A stretch of DNA of 19,169 nt from positions 2,501 through 21,669 of the forward strand of contig DCGK01000117.1 of NCBI GenBank assembly GCA_002315235.1, read 5' to 3'. Position 1 is the first letter of the stretch. The number at the start of each line of letters is the position of its first letter. Origin of the DNA: Ruminococcus sp. UBA1780 (GTDB lineage: Bacteria; Bacillota; Clostridia; Oscillospirales; Ruminococcaceae). A program made the translations under genes and the position numbers. The notes below the pieces were generated by a model. That model did not search any database. It saw nothing but the letters and a program-made list of their open reading frames with translations, and was not told the origin of the DNA. This document shows, in pieces, positions 7,574 to 15,912 of this stretch.

Positions 7574-9349
7574 TCAGTCTTTCTTTTCGATAACCTGAAT
7601 ACCAAGAATATCGAGATTTTCCTTTTCAACTACTGACGGACATTCAGACATAAGCTCACTTGCATTCTGTACCTTAGGGAATGCTGTTACGTCTCTTAAG
7701 CTGTCACATCCGCACATGATCATTGAAAGTCTGTCAAGGCCTATGCCGAGACCGCCGTGCGGTGGTGCACCGTACTTGTAGGCTTCAACGAGGAATCCGA
7801 ACTTGGCCTGAATTTCTTCTTCTGTAAGACCGAGTGAACGGAACATCTTCTGCTGAAGCTCATAGTCAGTAATACGGATTGAACCTGAAGAGAGCTCAAC
7901 GCCGTTGAGTACGAGGTCGTATGCCTTGGCAAATACCTTTTCAGGTGCAGTATCAAGATACTGGAGACACTCGTCCATAGGCATTGTGAACGGATGGTGC
8001 ATAGCAAGCCATTTTCCGCTTTCATCATCGTATTCGAAGAACGGGAATTCTGTAATCCAGAGGAAATTGTAGCCTTCAGGGATGATATCAAGCTTCTTTG
8101 CAACGTTAAGTCTGAGAGCGCCGAGAACAGGAAGTGTAACCTTGTTTTTGTCAGCTACGATAAGAGCTACGTCACCCTTTTCACATCCGAGAGCTTCAAG
8201 GATAGCCCTGATTTCTTCAGGAGTCATGAACTTTGCAAATGAGCATGCCGGTTCGTCGTCATTCCATCTGATGTATGCAAGACCCTTTGCACCGATACCC
8301 TTTGCAGTTTCTGTGAGCTTGTCGATTTCTTTTCTTGTAAGAACTGATGCAGCGTTCTTTGCAACAATACCTCTTACGCTTCCGCCTGTTTCGACTGCAG
8401 ATGTGAACACACCGAATCCGCATGATTTTACAATGTCAGAGATATCTGTGATTTCCATGCCGAATCTTGTGTCAGGCTTGTCTGAACCGTATCTGTTCAT
8501 TGCTTCTGTGTATGTAAGTCTCGGAAGCGGGACAGGAATGTCAATGCCGAGAACCTTTCTGAAGAGATATGAGATAAATCCTTCTGTCATCTGAAGAATA
8601 TCCTCAACATCAACAAATGACATTTCGAGGTCTATCTGTGTAAATTCAGGCTGTCTGTCTGCTCTTAGGTCTTCGTCTCTGAAGCATCTTGCAAGCTGGA
8701 TGTACTTGTCGTATCCGGCAATCATAAGAAGCTGCTTGTAGATCTGAGGTGACTGCGGGAGAGCGTAGAACTTGCCGTTGTGTACTCTTGAAGGAATGAG
8801 GTAGTCTCTTGCACCTTCAGGAGTTGACTTCATCATCATAGGAGTTTCTATTTCGATAAATCCGTTTTCGTAGTAGTATTCTCTTGCAGCCTTTGCTATT
8901 TCGTGACGCATCATGATGTTCTTCTGGATAGGTGCGCGGCGGAGGTCAAGGAATCTGTACTTGAGTCTGAGCTCCTCGTTTACCTTTGTTTCATCAGTGA
9001 TTTCGAAAGGCGGTGTCTGAGCCTTTGCAAGAATACGAAGGTCTGTAACGAAAATTTCGATATCGCCTGTCTTAAGTTCAGGATTCTTGCTTGATCTTTC
9101 CTGAACAGTACCCTTTGCCATAAGAACGAACTCGGCACGGCATGAAGCAGCCTTTTCGAAGATTTCACGGTCTGTGCTGTCGTTGAAAGCGAGCTGAACA
9201 ATACCTGTTCTGTCTCTTAAGTCTATGAAAATGAGGTTTCCGAGATTACGTGCCTTCTGAACGTATCCGCCTACAACTACTTCTTTTCCGATGCCTTCAG
9301 TTTCACCGCAGTAATTGGTTCTCTTCAGGCCCTGCATATTATCTGCCAT
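7574..9349 (-). CDS. aspS: Aspartyl-tRNA synthetase
   Basis: A 591-residue class IIb synthetase that charges tRNA-Asp in the cytoplasm. It has the usual bacterial length and layout: OB-fold anticodon-binding domain (1-105), catalytic core, and an inserted GAD domain (about 285-415) that marks the bacterial type. Motif 2 is FRDEDLRADRQPEFTQID at 223-240. Motif 3 is GLGIGLDRL at 533-541. SPQIYKQLLM at 200-209 is a further conserved catalytic-core segment. The ATG at 9349 has AAAGGA nine bases upstream. It lies downstream of hisS in the same direction, a common pairing in Firmicutes, but a hairpin terminator sits between them. Whether it also charges tRNA-Asn cannot be judged here. Confidence 0.98.
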   Translation of the reverse strand: MADNMQGLKRTNYCGETEGIGKEVVVGGYVQKARNLGNLIFIDLRDRTGIVQLAFNDSTDREIFEKAASCRAEFVLMAKGTVQERSSKNPELKTGDIEIFVTDLRILAKAQTPPFEITDETKVNEELRLKYRFLDLRRAPIQKNIMMRHEIAKAAREYYYENGFIEIETPMMMKSTPEGARDYLIPSRVHNGKFYALPQSPQIYKQLLMIAGYDKYIQLARCFRDEDLRADRQPEFTQIDLEMSFVDVEDILQMTEGFISYLFRKVLGIDIPVPLPRLTYTEAMNRYGSDKPDTRFGMEITDISDIVKSCGFGVFTSAVETGGSVRGIVAKNAASVLTRKEIDKLTETAKGIGAKGLAYIRWNDDEPACSFAKFMTPEEIRAILEALGCEKGDVALIVADKNKVTLPVLGALRLNVAKKLDIIPEGYNFLWITEFPFFEYDDESGKWLAMHHPFTMPMDECLQYLDTAPEKVFAKAYDLVLNGVELSSGSIRITDYELQQKMFRSLGLTEEEIQAKFGFLVEAYKYGAPPHGGLGIGLDRLSMIMCGCDSLRDVTAFPKVQNASELMSECPSVVEKENLDILGIQVIEKKD

Positions 9350-9380
9350 TTTAAATTATCCTTTCAAAAAATATAATATC

Positions 9381-9419
9381 AAAAATTAAGGAATCACCGG
9401 AATTCCGGTGGTTCCTTAA
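9381..9419 (-). terminator. Terminator or attenuator between hisS and aspS
   Basis: A long stem with one mismatch (9386-9400 with 9405-9419, AATT loop) is followed on the minus strand by a T run (9385-9381). It sits about 30 bases before the aspS ATG. I find no good promoter between it and aspS, so aspS may depend on read-through. A second, smaller hairpin (9434-9447) lies just upstream on the transcript. Confidence 0.75.
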
Positions 9420-9455
9420 GGAAAATCTCATATACGGGATTTCCCGTTTTTTGTA

Positions 9456-10769
9456 TCAGAGATTAAACATTCCGGCTGTTTCTTCAGCAGCAAACATTGC
9501 AGCCATAGCAATTGCCGAGAAGTTTTCAGTGAACGAATCGTCAAGTGAGATTTCTGTTTCTTCACCTGATTCCATGTTTTTAAGTCTGGCCTTCTTAGCT
9601 TCGAGTTCGTTGTCACCAAGAACAAGAACAAAAGCTGCGCCGGTCTTGTTTGCGTATTTCATCTGCGCCTTGAGACTTCTGTTCATGAGGTCGTATTCGG
9701 CTGTATAGCCTTCAGCTCTTACAAGACCTGCAATTTCAGCGCTTTTCTTTACAGCTGCCGCACCCATAGGAACGATGTAAAGATCGCACTTTTCCTGTTC
9801 CATAAAGTCGCAGCCCTGTTTTTCCATTGTCATAATAAGACGTTCAAGACCTGCAGCAAAACCGAGAGCAGGAGTTGGTGTACCGCCGAGCTGTTCCACA
9901 AGCCCGTCGTATCTGCCGCCGGCGAGAACTGTGCCCTGAGCACCGATATCTGTTGTGATAAATTCGAAAACAGTTTTTGTATAGTAGTCAAGTCCGCGGA
10001 CAATTTTCGGATTTACTTTGTATTCGATATTCATTGCTGCGAGAAGCTCCTTAAGCTGAGCAAAATGATCTGAACATTCCTCGCAGAGATAATCAGTAAT
10101 AACCGGTGCGTCCTTGGCAATACCTGAACATACAGGACTCTTGCAGTCAAGTATACGCATAGGGTTCTTTTCGAGACGTCCGAGACATGTGCCGCAGAGT
10201 TCAGAGGTCTTTGAGGCAAAGAACTCCTTAAGAGCCTTGTGGTACTCTGCACGGCATGCAGGACATCCTATAGAGTTGATGTTGAGCTCTATGTTCCTGA
10301 GACCCAGTGATTCAAGCAGAGTATGAGCCATTGAAATCATCTCAGCATCAGCGGCAGGTGAGGCACTTCCGATCATTTCAGCACCGAACTGATGGAATTC
10401 TCTTAATCTTCCCGCCTGAGGCTTTTCGTGTCTGAAGCATGAAGTAATGTAGAATACTTTCTGAGGAAGAGCATCGTTAAGCATACCGTTCTGCATAACG
10501 GCACGAATAGTGCCTGCAGTACCCTCAGGTCTGAGAGTAAACCTGCTTTCCTTTGCCATTACTGAGTACATTTCTTTCTGAACAACGTCAGTTGTTTCAC
10601 CTACTGAACGAAGAAAAAGATCGGTGTTTTCAAAAGTAGGAAATCTGATTTCCCTGAATCCGAAAACTCTGGCAGTATCCTGTGCAACCTGTTCAACTGT
10701 ATACCATTTGTGGATTTCTGCCGGTGTTACGTCAGCAGTACCGAGCGGTCTCTGAACTATTAAAGCCAT
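9456..10769 (-). CDS. hisS: Histidyl-tRNA synthetase
   Basis: A 437-residue class IIa synthetase that charges tRNA-His. Motif 2 is FRHEKPQAGRLREFHQFGAE at 112-131. The histidine-specific HisA motif RGLDYYTKTVFEF is at 258-270. Motif 3 is ALGFAAGLERL at 301-311, and the C-terminal anticodon-binding domain follows from about 325. The insertion domain (165-235) carries eight cysteines: C169/C172, C192/C195, C209, C214 and C229/C232. Paired cysteines here are familiar from Firmicute HisRS and may bind metal, though that is inference. The gene starts 32 bases after mgsA stops, with AAAGGAG 12 bases before the ATG, so it is probably transcribed from the mgsA promoter. No T-box leader is present, although these are common on Firmicute synthetase genes. 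Confidence 0.98.
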   Translation of the reverse strand: MALIVQRPLGTADVTPAEIHKWYTVEQVAQDTARVFGFREIRFPTFENTDLFLRSVGETTDVVQKEMYSVMAKESRFTLRPEGTAGTIRAVMQNGMLNDALPQKVFYITSCFRHEKPQAGRLREFHQFGAEMIGSASPAADAEMISMAHTLLESLGLRNIELNINSIGCPACRAEYHKALKEFFASKTSELCGTCLGRLEKNPMRILDCKSPVCSGIAKDAPVITDYLCEECSDHFAQLKELLAAMNIEYKVNPKIVRGLDYYTKTVFEFITTDIGAQGTVLAGGRYDGLVEQLGGTPTPALGFAAGLERLIMTMEKQGCDFMEQEKCDLYIVPMGAAAVKKSAEIAGLVRAEGYTAEYDLMNRSLKAQMKYANKTGAAFVLVLGDNELEAKKARLKNMESGEETEISLDDSFTENFSAIAMAAMFAAEETAGMFNL

Positions 10770-10801
10770 TTGTATAAAAAACTCCTTTGAAATTGTATTG
10801 A

Positions 10802-11206
10802 TTAGAACTCTGGGGTTCCGTAAGCACGCCAGTCAAGGTCGCCTCTTTCGAGAGCGAGAATGAGTGCTTCAGCTGTTGCGATGTTTGTTGCAACAGGAAC
10901 ATTGTGTACGTCACAGAGTCTGAGAAGTTCAATGTCGTTAGGTTCGTTTGCCTTAGGGGTGATAGGATCTCTGAAGAAGAGAAGAATGTCGATTTCACCG
11001 CATGAAATTCTTGATGAAATCTGCTGGTCACCGCCCTGTGAACCGCTGAGATATCTCTTTATGTTAAGACCTGTAGATTCACTTACAAGCTTGCCTGTTG
11101 TGCCTGTTGCACAGAGGTTGTTCCTTGAAAGGATTCCGCAGTATGCGATACAGAACTGAACCATAAGTTCTTTTTTCGAGTCGTGTGCAATTAAAGCTAT
11201 AGTCAT
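10802..11206 (-). CDS. mgsA: Methylglyoxal synthase
   Basis: A 134-residue protein of typical length for methylglyoxal synthase, which converts dihydroxyacetone phosphate to methylglyoxal and phosphate, a bypass that relieves phosphate limitation in glycolysis. Family motifs are clear: IALIAHD (His8), ATGTTGKL at 33-40 (phosphate binding), GGDQQ at 58-62 with the catalytic Asp60, FFRDP at 77-81, and LLRLCDVHNVPVATN at 94-108. Where E. coli has HDPD (His98 and Asp101), this protein reads NEPN (Asn87 and Asn90), so two active-site positions differ. The ATG has AAAGGAA about ten bases upstream and a promoter at 11262-11289. It probably heads an mgsA-hisS-aspS transcript. Family is firm; activity needs testing given the substitutions. 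Confidence 0.95.
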   Translation of the reverse strand: MTIALIAHDSKKELMVQFCIAYCGILSRNNLCATGTTGKLVSESTGLNIKRYLSGSQGGDQQISSRISCGEIDILLFFRDPITPKANEPNDIELLRLCDVHNVPVATNIATAEALILALERGDLDWRAYGTPEF

Positions 11207-11261
11207 TATTAAACAATTCCTTTCATATAAGATTTTTCAATGGACATATATATATAATTAT

Positions 11262-11289
11262 ATTTTACCATAAATAATGATTTTGTCAA
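11262..11289 (-). promoter_or_regulatory. Sigma-A promoter of mgsA-hisS-aspS
   Basis: On the minus strand, TTGACA (11289-11284) and TAAAAT (11267-11262) are separated by 16 bases. The predicted leader is about 50 bases. The surrounding 11207-11394 gap is AT-rich. I see no clear intrinsic terminator for the preceding mrdA gene in it, so some read-through from the mre operon is possible. Confidence 0.7.
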
Positions 11290-11394
11290 AGTTATTTTGA
11301 AAGCAAATCTCAAAATTGTTATTATATACGATTTATTTTGAGTGATTTGTTTAAATAGTACAATTTCGTACAGAAATTTGATGGTAATATCAGC

Positions 11395-13380
11395 TTATTG
11401 TATCCGGGTGTCAGGATAGTGTCTGTTATAGCAGTCTATAATTTTTCTGACAAGGTACTTGGCGTTCTTTCCGTCCTCTATAATTGCAGAAAATGCAATA
11501 ACCGGATTTTCTGCTGGGGCAAATCCTATTACGGTTGTACTTGTACGGTCACTTGATGTGGTCTGAGGTGTTCCTGTCTTGATTGCGACATCATATCCGA
11601 GGTAGTTGAGTGAGAATTCACCGTCAGGAGTGTTGTGTGATGCGCCGATCATACCGTTTATAATTGTAGGGTACACATAGTCATAGGCAGGATCTATTTT
11701 TTCTGAAACCTCCGGCGGTACCTCGTCGATAAGATTTCCCCTGAAATCGTATATGCTGTCAACAAGGTGCGGCTTGTATCTTACGCCGTGATTTGCAATT
11801 GTTGAAGCGGCAACTGCCATCTGAAGAGGAGTAACTCTTGTTTCCTCCTGACCGATAGCTGCCTGAAGAAGACCTCCTGAATACCACTCAACTCCAAGCA
11901 TTTCACTTGTTTCAGGACCTGCGATATATCCCTCTGAATCACCGCTTTCGAGGCCAAGAACTGTTCCGAGTCCGTAAAGATGAGCGTATTTTATAATCTT
12001 GTCAATTCCGAGAAGACGTGAAAGCTCATAGAAGTATATGTTACAGGAAACAGTGATTGCATCCGATGCGGATATATAGCGGTGGTAACCTGTACAGTAA
12101 ACCGTGTGTTCATAGAAACGGTATTCGGTCTGGCAGTCAAATGCAGTATCCGGTGAAACCTCACCTTCATTGAGACCTGCTGTTGCTGTGATTGTCTTGA
12201 ATGTTGAGCCCGGTCTGTAAAGTCCGTCAGTTGCACGGTTTACAAGCGGACGTCCCGGACGGTTAAGAACTTCAGAATAGTTCTCTATATATTCGTCAAG
12301 TCTGTATGTAGGTGCGGTTGCGAGGGCAAGCACGTCATTGTCCTTTGCATCAAGCACGACAATTGCACCGGAACTTATACCTGAACATTCCTCATCGTTT
12401 TCGTTAAGATATTTCATGAAGTCTTCAAGAAGCTTCTGAATATCACGCTGGAACGAAGAATCAACGGTAAGGTGAACTGTATTTCCGGGAACAGCCGGTT
12501 CGGTTATTTCGGTTGAAACAACTGAAGAATTTGAAACGGTTATTTCACAGGTACCGTTCCTGCCTCTGAGAACGCTTTCCATTCCTTTTTCTATGCCGCT
12601 TTTTCCGACATAGTCATTCATAAAATAACCCTTGTCCCTGAGTTCATCATATTCTTCAGCGTAAATAGGTCCTACAGTTCCTATTTCGTGCGGAATAACA
12701 TCAACAACGGGATTGGTTCTGATAGCATCCTCAAGTATTTCGACACCCGGAAGCTCAAGTCCGAGTTCCTTGATTTTTGTAACGCATTTTATGTCGATAT
12801 CCTCGCAGAGAGTGAATACATTTGCAAGAGAAAAATCCCTTCTTTTCATCTCGTAACGGATTCCGCAGATTATTCTTTTCTGTTCGTCGGTATATGTATC
12901 TGCTATTTCGTAGTCCGAGTAAAACTTGTCCATACAGTTTTCGGCGGTCGCATATACATTTACACCAAGTGATGACCTGAGGTAATCAAGAGTATCCTCG
13001 TCATCTGTTGTAAACTCATAGGGAGCTGATTTTGTTACCGGAAGTGAATCGTAGTATTTGTAGCCTTCACTGGTGAGAAAATCAGCAATCCTGAGAATAA
13101 CTTCGTTTGCTTTCCGGTTATCCTCAGGAAATGATGACTTTTGTATTATAACGTTAAATCCCAGCTTGTTTTCGACAATCGGGACACCCTTTACGTCTTT
13201 TATTTCACCGCGGGTTGCATGGAGTGTCTGCTTCTCAGTATAGATATAGGGAATATCACGGTTGTATACTTCCTGGTCAACTATCTGAATTTTCATCAGC
13301 TTGACACCGGCACCGGCGGTTATTGCGAGAACTCCGCATATTAGTATCGAAGCCCTGAGTTTTTCTGTGAATGCATTCAT
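11395..13380 (-). CDS. mrdA: Class B penicillin-binding protein 2 (elongation transpeptidase)
   Basis: A 661-residue membrane-anchored peptidoglycan transpeptidase that crosslinks lateral wall as part of the elongasome. One N-terminal membrane helix (about 8-30) is followed by a PBP dimerisation region beginning near ATRGEI (55-60). The transpeptidase domain has all three active-site motifs: STFK at 392-395 (acylated Ser392, within YRPGSTFK), SCN at 445-447, and KTG at 601-603. It is therefore a beta-lactam target. It starts five bases after mreD stops, and its Shine-Dalgarno AAAGGAT overlaps the end of mreD, so the two genes are tightly coupled. Context (mreBCD) supports PBP2 over the division enzyme PBP3 or SpoVD; no PASTA domain is present. 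No rodA gene is seen nearby. Confidence 0.95.
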   Translation of the reverse strand: MNAFTEKLRASILICGVLAITAGAGVKLMKIQIVDQEVYNRDIPYIYTEKQTLHATRGEIKDVKGVPIVENKLGFNVIIQKSSFPEDNRKANEVILRIADFLTSEGYKYYDSLPVTKSAPYEFTTDDEDTLDYLRSSLGVNVYATAENCMDKFYSDYEIADTYTDEQKRIICGIRYEMKRRDFSLANVFTLCEDIDIKCVTKIKELGLELPGVEILEDAIRTNPVVDVIPHEIGTVGPIYAEEYDELRDKGYFMNDYVGKSGIEKGMESVLRGRNGTCEITVSNSSVVSTEITEPAVPGNTVHLTVDSSFQRDIQKLLEDFMKYLNENDEECSGISSGAIVVLDAKDNDVLALATAPTYRLDEYIENYSEVLNRPGRPLVNRATDGLYRPGSTFKTITATAGLNEGEVSPDTAFDCQTEYRFYEHTVYCTGYHRYISASDAITVSCNIYFYELSRLLGIDKIIKYAHLYGLGTVLGLESGDSEGYIAGPETSEMLGVEWYSGGLLQAAIGQEETRVTPLQMAVAASTIANHGVRYKPHLVDSIYDFRGNLIDEVPPEVSEKIDPAYDYVYPTIINGMIGASHNTPDGEFSLNYLGYDVAIKTGTPQTTSSDRTSTTVIGFAPAENPVIAFSAIIEDGKNAKYLVRKIIDCYNRHYPDTRIQ

Positions 13381-13385
13381 TTTAT

Positions 13386-13946
13386 TTAATCCTTTATGAG
13401 AGCCTGATTTTCGACTGGTTCATAACGCTTTCTCAGAGTAAGATGTTTTCTTATTGTTCTTATAACCGGATATACGGCAATCATTGAAACCACAGTCAGG
13501 ATAAATTCAGGAAGAATGAATCTTGCGAGAAGAATCAGATTGTTGTCATATCCCCAGATCATATACGTGAAAAAATATTCGAGCGAGAAATGAACCGCTG
13601 AATATACGGCCATAAGAACTGTGAAGTTCAGAATGCTCTGTCTGAGAAGACGGGTAAAAAGAAGTGAGGTGCATACGCATCCGAATATAAGTATAAGCGA
13701 GCCTGAACCGGTGAGATTACCCATTGCAAGGTCACTTAAAAAACCACATGTAAAACCAACCACTGCGCTTACCAGAGCGTCCTCATCCATCGAGATGCAC
13801 AGAGCAAGCGTAATAAGAATGTTGGGCTTCAGAAAGCTTCCTGTAGTCATGAAGATGAATGCAATCCAGATAATCACTGAAAAAACACACCATCTTATCA
13901 CAGCAAATTTACGTTTGCGCCTGGTGGAGATCATTCTAATATCCAT
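13386..13946 (-). CDS. mreD: Rod-shape determining protein MreD
   Basis: A 186-residue integral membrane protein with about five or six hydrophobic helices and basic ends, matching MreD in size, hydropathy and gene position. MreD works with MreB, MreC and PBP2/RodA in lateral wall synthesis. The start is set at ATG 13946, which has AAGGTG six bases upstream and overlaps the mreC stop by 11 bases. An earlier TTG at 13967 would add seven residues but lacks support, and ATG 13934 has no Shine-Dalgarno. MreD sequences diverge strongly, so much of the assignment rests on context and topology. The overlap with mreC implies translational coupling. Confidence 0.9.
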   Translation of the reverse strand: MDIRMISTRRKRKFAVIRWCVFSVIIWIAFIFMTTGSFLKPNILITLALCISMDEDALVSAVVGFTCGFLSDLAMGNLTGSGSLILIFGCVCTSLLFTRLLRQSILNFTVLMAVYSAVHFSLEYFFTYMIWGYDNNLILLARFILPEFILTVVSMIAVYPVIRTIRKHLTLRKRYEPVENQALIKD

Positions 13947-14793
13947 CTGATTCACCTTTTCCTTCAAACGCTGTTACAACCATTACGCTTGAAAGCTTTT
14001 TAATATCAGCAAACGGCTTTACTGATGCGTAGAATGAAAGACCGCTGTCGGCAGCCCCTGTCTCAGCAACCGTTCCCACAAGATATCCTGCAGGGAAAAG
14101 ACCGCTTGTACCTGTAGTGATGATTGTATCGCCGGGCTTTACACCGCTGTCCTTGGCCAGATATATAATCTGGGTAAGACCGTCAGCCGCATATCTGATG
14201 TCGCCTTCGAGGATACCGGTGTCACCTCTCTTCTGAACCTTTATTCCGACTGAAAGCTCAGGAGAAAGAATTGTTCTTACCGTGCAGTACTTTTCAGCTA
14301 TTTCGGTTACTGCACCGACAAGTCCTGCAGAGGTTACAACAGGATCTCCGACTGAGATACCGTCATCGCTGCCTTTGTCAATCATAAATGATCCGAACGG
14401 ATCGTTAGCTGTATATGAGAGAACTCTGCACGGAGGGGAGAGCTCATAGTCATAGTGCTGTTCCTTTATTCCGACAAATTTTCTTAGTTCATCAAGTTCA
14501 GCTCTTGTGTTTTCATAGTCAACCAGTTCATTTCTGAGTCGGTTAATCTCATCCTGCAGTTCAAGGTTTTCCTTATGGTATCTCTTGGAACTGAAAAGAT
14601 AGGATGTGCCCTTGTCAAGTCCTTCGTATACGGCATTTGCAGCATATCTGAAGGGCTTTGCTGCTGTGTTTACAAGCTTTGATCCCCCCACAGAGTATCC
14701 TCTCTGTGAAAGGGAATAAAGCATTATACCTATCGCCATTGCGATAATACACAAAATCAGTTTAAACTTGATGCTTCTGAAAAAATCACGCAT
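13936..14793 (-). CDS. mreC: Rod-shape determining protein MreC
   Basis: A 285-residue bitopic protein that links cytoplasmic MreB to periplasm-side or wall-side synthases and activates PBP2. A single membrane helix lies at about residues 10-28. It is followed by a coiled coil at 70-106, rich in Leu/Glu/Arg, and then the extracellular beta-domain (about 110-275) with typical MreC phrases such as GSDDGISVGDPV and GTSGLFPAGYLVGTV. CGGAG lies seven bases before the ATG, and the gene begins 13 bases after mreB ends. The length is close to the family norm. Confidence 0.96.
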   Translation of the reverse strand: MRDFFRSIKFKLILCIIAMAIGIMLYSLSQRGYSVGGSKLVNTAAKPFRYAANAVYEGLDKGTSYLFSSKRYHKENLELQDEINRLRNELVDYENTRAELDELRKFVGIKEQHYDYELSPPCRVLSYTANDPFGSFMIDKGSDDGISVGDPVVTSAGLVGAVTEIAEKYCTVRTILSPELSVGIKVQKRGDTGILEGDIRYAADGLTQIIYLAKDSGVKPGDTIITTGTSGLFPAGYLVGTVAETGAADSGLSFYASVKPFADIKKLSSVMVVTAFEGKGESDGY

Positions 14794-14806
14794 TTGTTAA
14801 CTCCGA

Positions 14807-15826
14807 TCAATAGTATTTTGGTCCGTATTCGCTGATAGCGTCCTCATACTTCATGTAGTTTTCAATTACTCTTCCAGTGCCTTCAACGACACAGTCAAGA
14901 GGATATTCTGCGATATATACAGGCATACCTGTTTCACTGTTAATCAGTGTATCGAGTCCCTTCAGAAGTGCACCGCCGCCGCAGAGAGTTATGCCCTGCT
15001 CGATAATATCGGCTGCAAGTTCCGGAGGAGTTTTTTCAAGAGTAAGCTTAATAGCTTCGATAATTTTTGAGAGAGGATCAGAAAGAGCTTCTCTGATATC
15101 GTCTGAGGTTACGGTTATATTTTCCGGGAGACCGTTTATAAGGTTACGTCCCTTGATTTCCATTTTTTCCACTGCTTCACCGGGATATGCCGAACCAATC
15201 TGAAGCTTGATTTCCTCAGCAGTTCTTTCGCCGATGAGCATATTGAATTTTCTTCTGATATATCCCACGATTGCATTGTCGAGCTCGTCGCCGGCAATTC
15301 TGATTGAGCGGGATGTTACTATTCCGCCCATTGATATAACGGCCACTTCGCTTGTGCCGCCGCCGATATCAACAATCATGTTTCCGACAGGTTCCGTAAC
15401 AGGAAGTCCTGCGCCTATTGCGGCAGCCATTGGTTCCTCGATAATGTAGACTTTTTTTGCTCCGGCCAGTTCGGCTGCGTCCTTTACGGCACGCCGTTCA
15501 ACCGGTGTAACACCCGAAGGAATGCTTATTGTAACTCTTGCCTTTGAGAAGAGTCTGCCTTTGAGTGATTTTTTTATAAACTGCGAAAGCATTGTTGTTG
15601 TAATGTCAAAGTCAGCTATAACGCCGTTTTTCAGAGGCCTTACAGCTATAATTGAGCCCGGGGTTCTGCCTATAATTTCCTTGGCTTCCTGGCCGACATA
15701 GCTTGCGCTTTCATCACGTGTATTTACAGCTACTACTGAGGGCTCACGGATGATTATACCCTTTCCTTTCATATAGATAAGTGTATTGGCAGTGCCAAGG
15801 TCTATACCAATGTCCTTTGTAAACAT
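14807..15826 (-). CDS. mreB: Cell-shape actin homologue MreB
   Basis: A 339-residue bacterial actin that forms membrane-associated filaments and guides lateral wall synthesis. Actin-fold nucleotide motifs are intact: phosphate-1 IGIDLGTANT at 6-15, phosphate-2 DIGGGTSEVAV at 153-163, and the adenosine motif with GGGALLKGL at 283-291. The strong AGAGGAG eight bases before the ATG suggests high translation. It leads mreB-mreC-mreD-mrdA in the standard order. A DUF4321 gene lies 86 bases upstream in the same direction; that gap holds a plausible promoter. An Mbl or MreBH paralogue cannot be excluded by sequence alone, but linkage to mreCD favours MreB. Confidence 0.97.
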   Translation of the reverse strand: MFTKDIGIDLGTANTLIYMKGKGIIIREPSVVAVNTRDESASYVGQEAKEIIGRTPGSIIAVRPLKNGVIADFDITTTMLSQFIKKSLKGRLFSKARVTISIPSGVTPVERRAVKDAAELAGAKKVYIIEEPMAAAIGAGLPVTEPVGNMIVDIGGGTSEVAVISMGGIVTSRSIRIAGDELDNAIVGYIRRKFNMLIGERTAEEIKLQIGSAYPGEAVEKMEIKGRNLINGLPENITVTSDDIREALSDPLSKIIEAIKLTLEKTPPELAADIIEQGITLCGGGALLKGLDTLINSETGMPVYIAEYPLDCVVEGTGRVIENYMKYEDAISEYGPKYY

Positions 15827-15874
15827 TTATCATTCTCCTCTTTGAACGGATAAAATTAGTGGGTGGATTTTTGA

Positions 15875-15902
15875 ATTATTTTGTAGTATAGTGCTGTGAC
15901 AA
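15875..15902 (-). promoter_or_regulatory. Possible promoter of the mreBCD-mrdA operon
   Basis: On the minus strand, TTGTCA (15902-15897) and AATAAT (15880-15875) are spaced by 16 bases, each one base from consensus. It would let mreB be transcribed independently of the zapA-U32-DUF4321 genes upstream. No terminator is seen in the gap, so read-through is also likely. Confidence 0.4.
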
Positions 15903-15912
15903 TAGAATGTGA

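Noticed and set aside
8082..8594. 170-codon plus-strand open frame opposite aspS
   Set aside because: It is antisense to conserved AspRS sequence, with Ser/Pro-rich composition typical of a shadow frame.
9434..9452. Plus-strand terminator-like hairpin (ACGGG/CCCGT then T run)
   Set aside because: No plus-strand gene ends here, and the stem is only 5 bp. It is noted only as part of the hisS-aspS gap.
10770..10801. Possible T-box leader for hisS
   Set aside because: Only 32 bases separate mgsA and hisS, far too short for a T-box. None is visible before mgsA or aspS either.
11320..11394. Possible terminator after mrdA (GTAC repeats near 11359-11372)
   Set aside because: The arms are only about four bases and there is no T run on the minus strand.
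13946..13967. Earlier TTG start for mreD
   Set aside because: TTG lacks a well-placed Shine-Dalgarno, while ATG 13946 has AAGGTG six bases upstream and the normal overlap with mreC.
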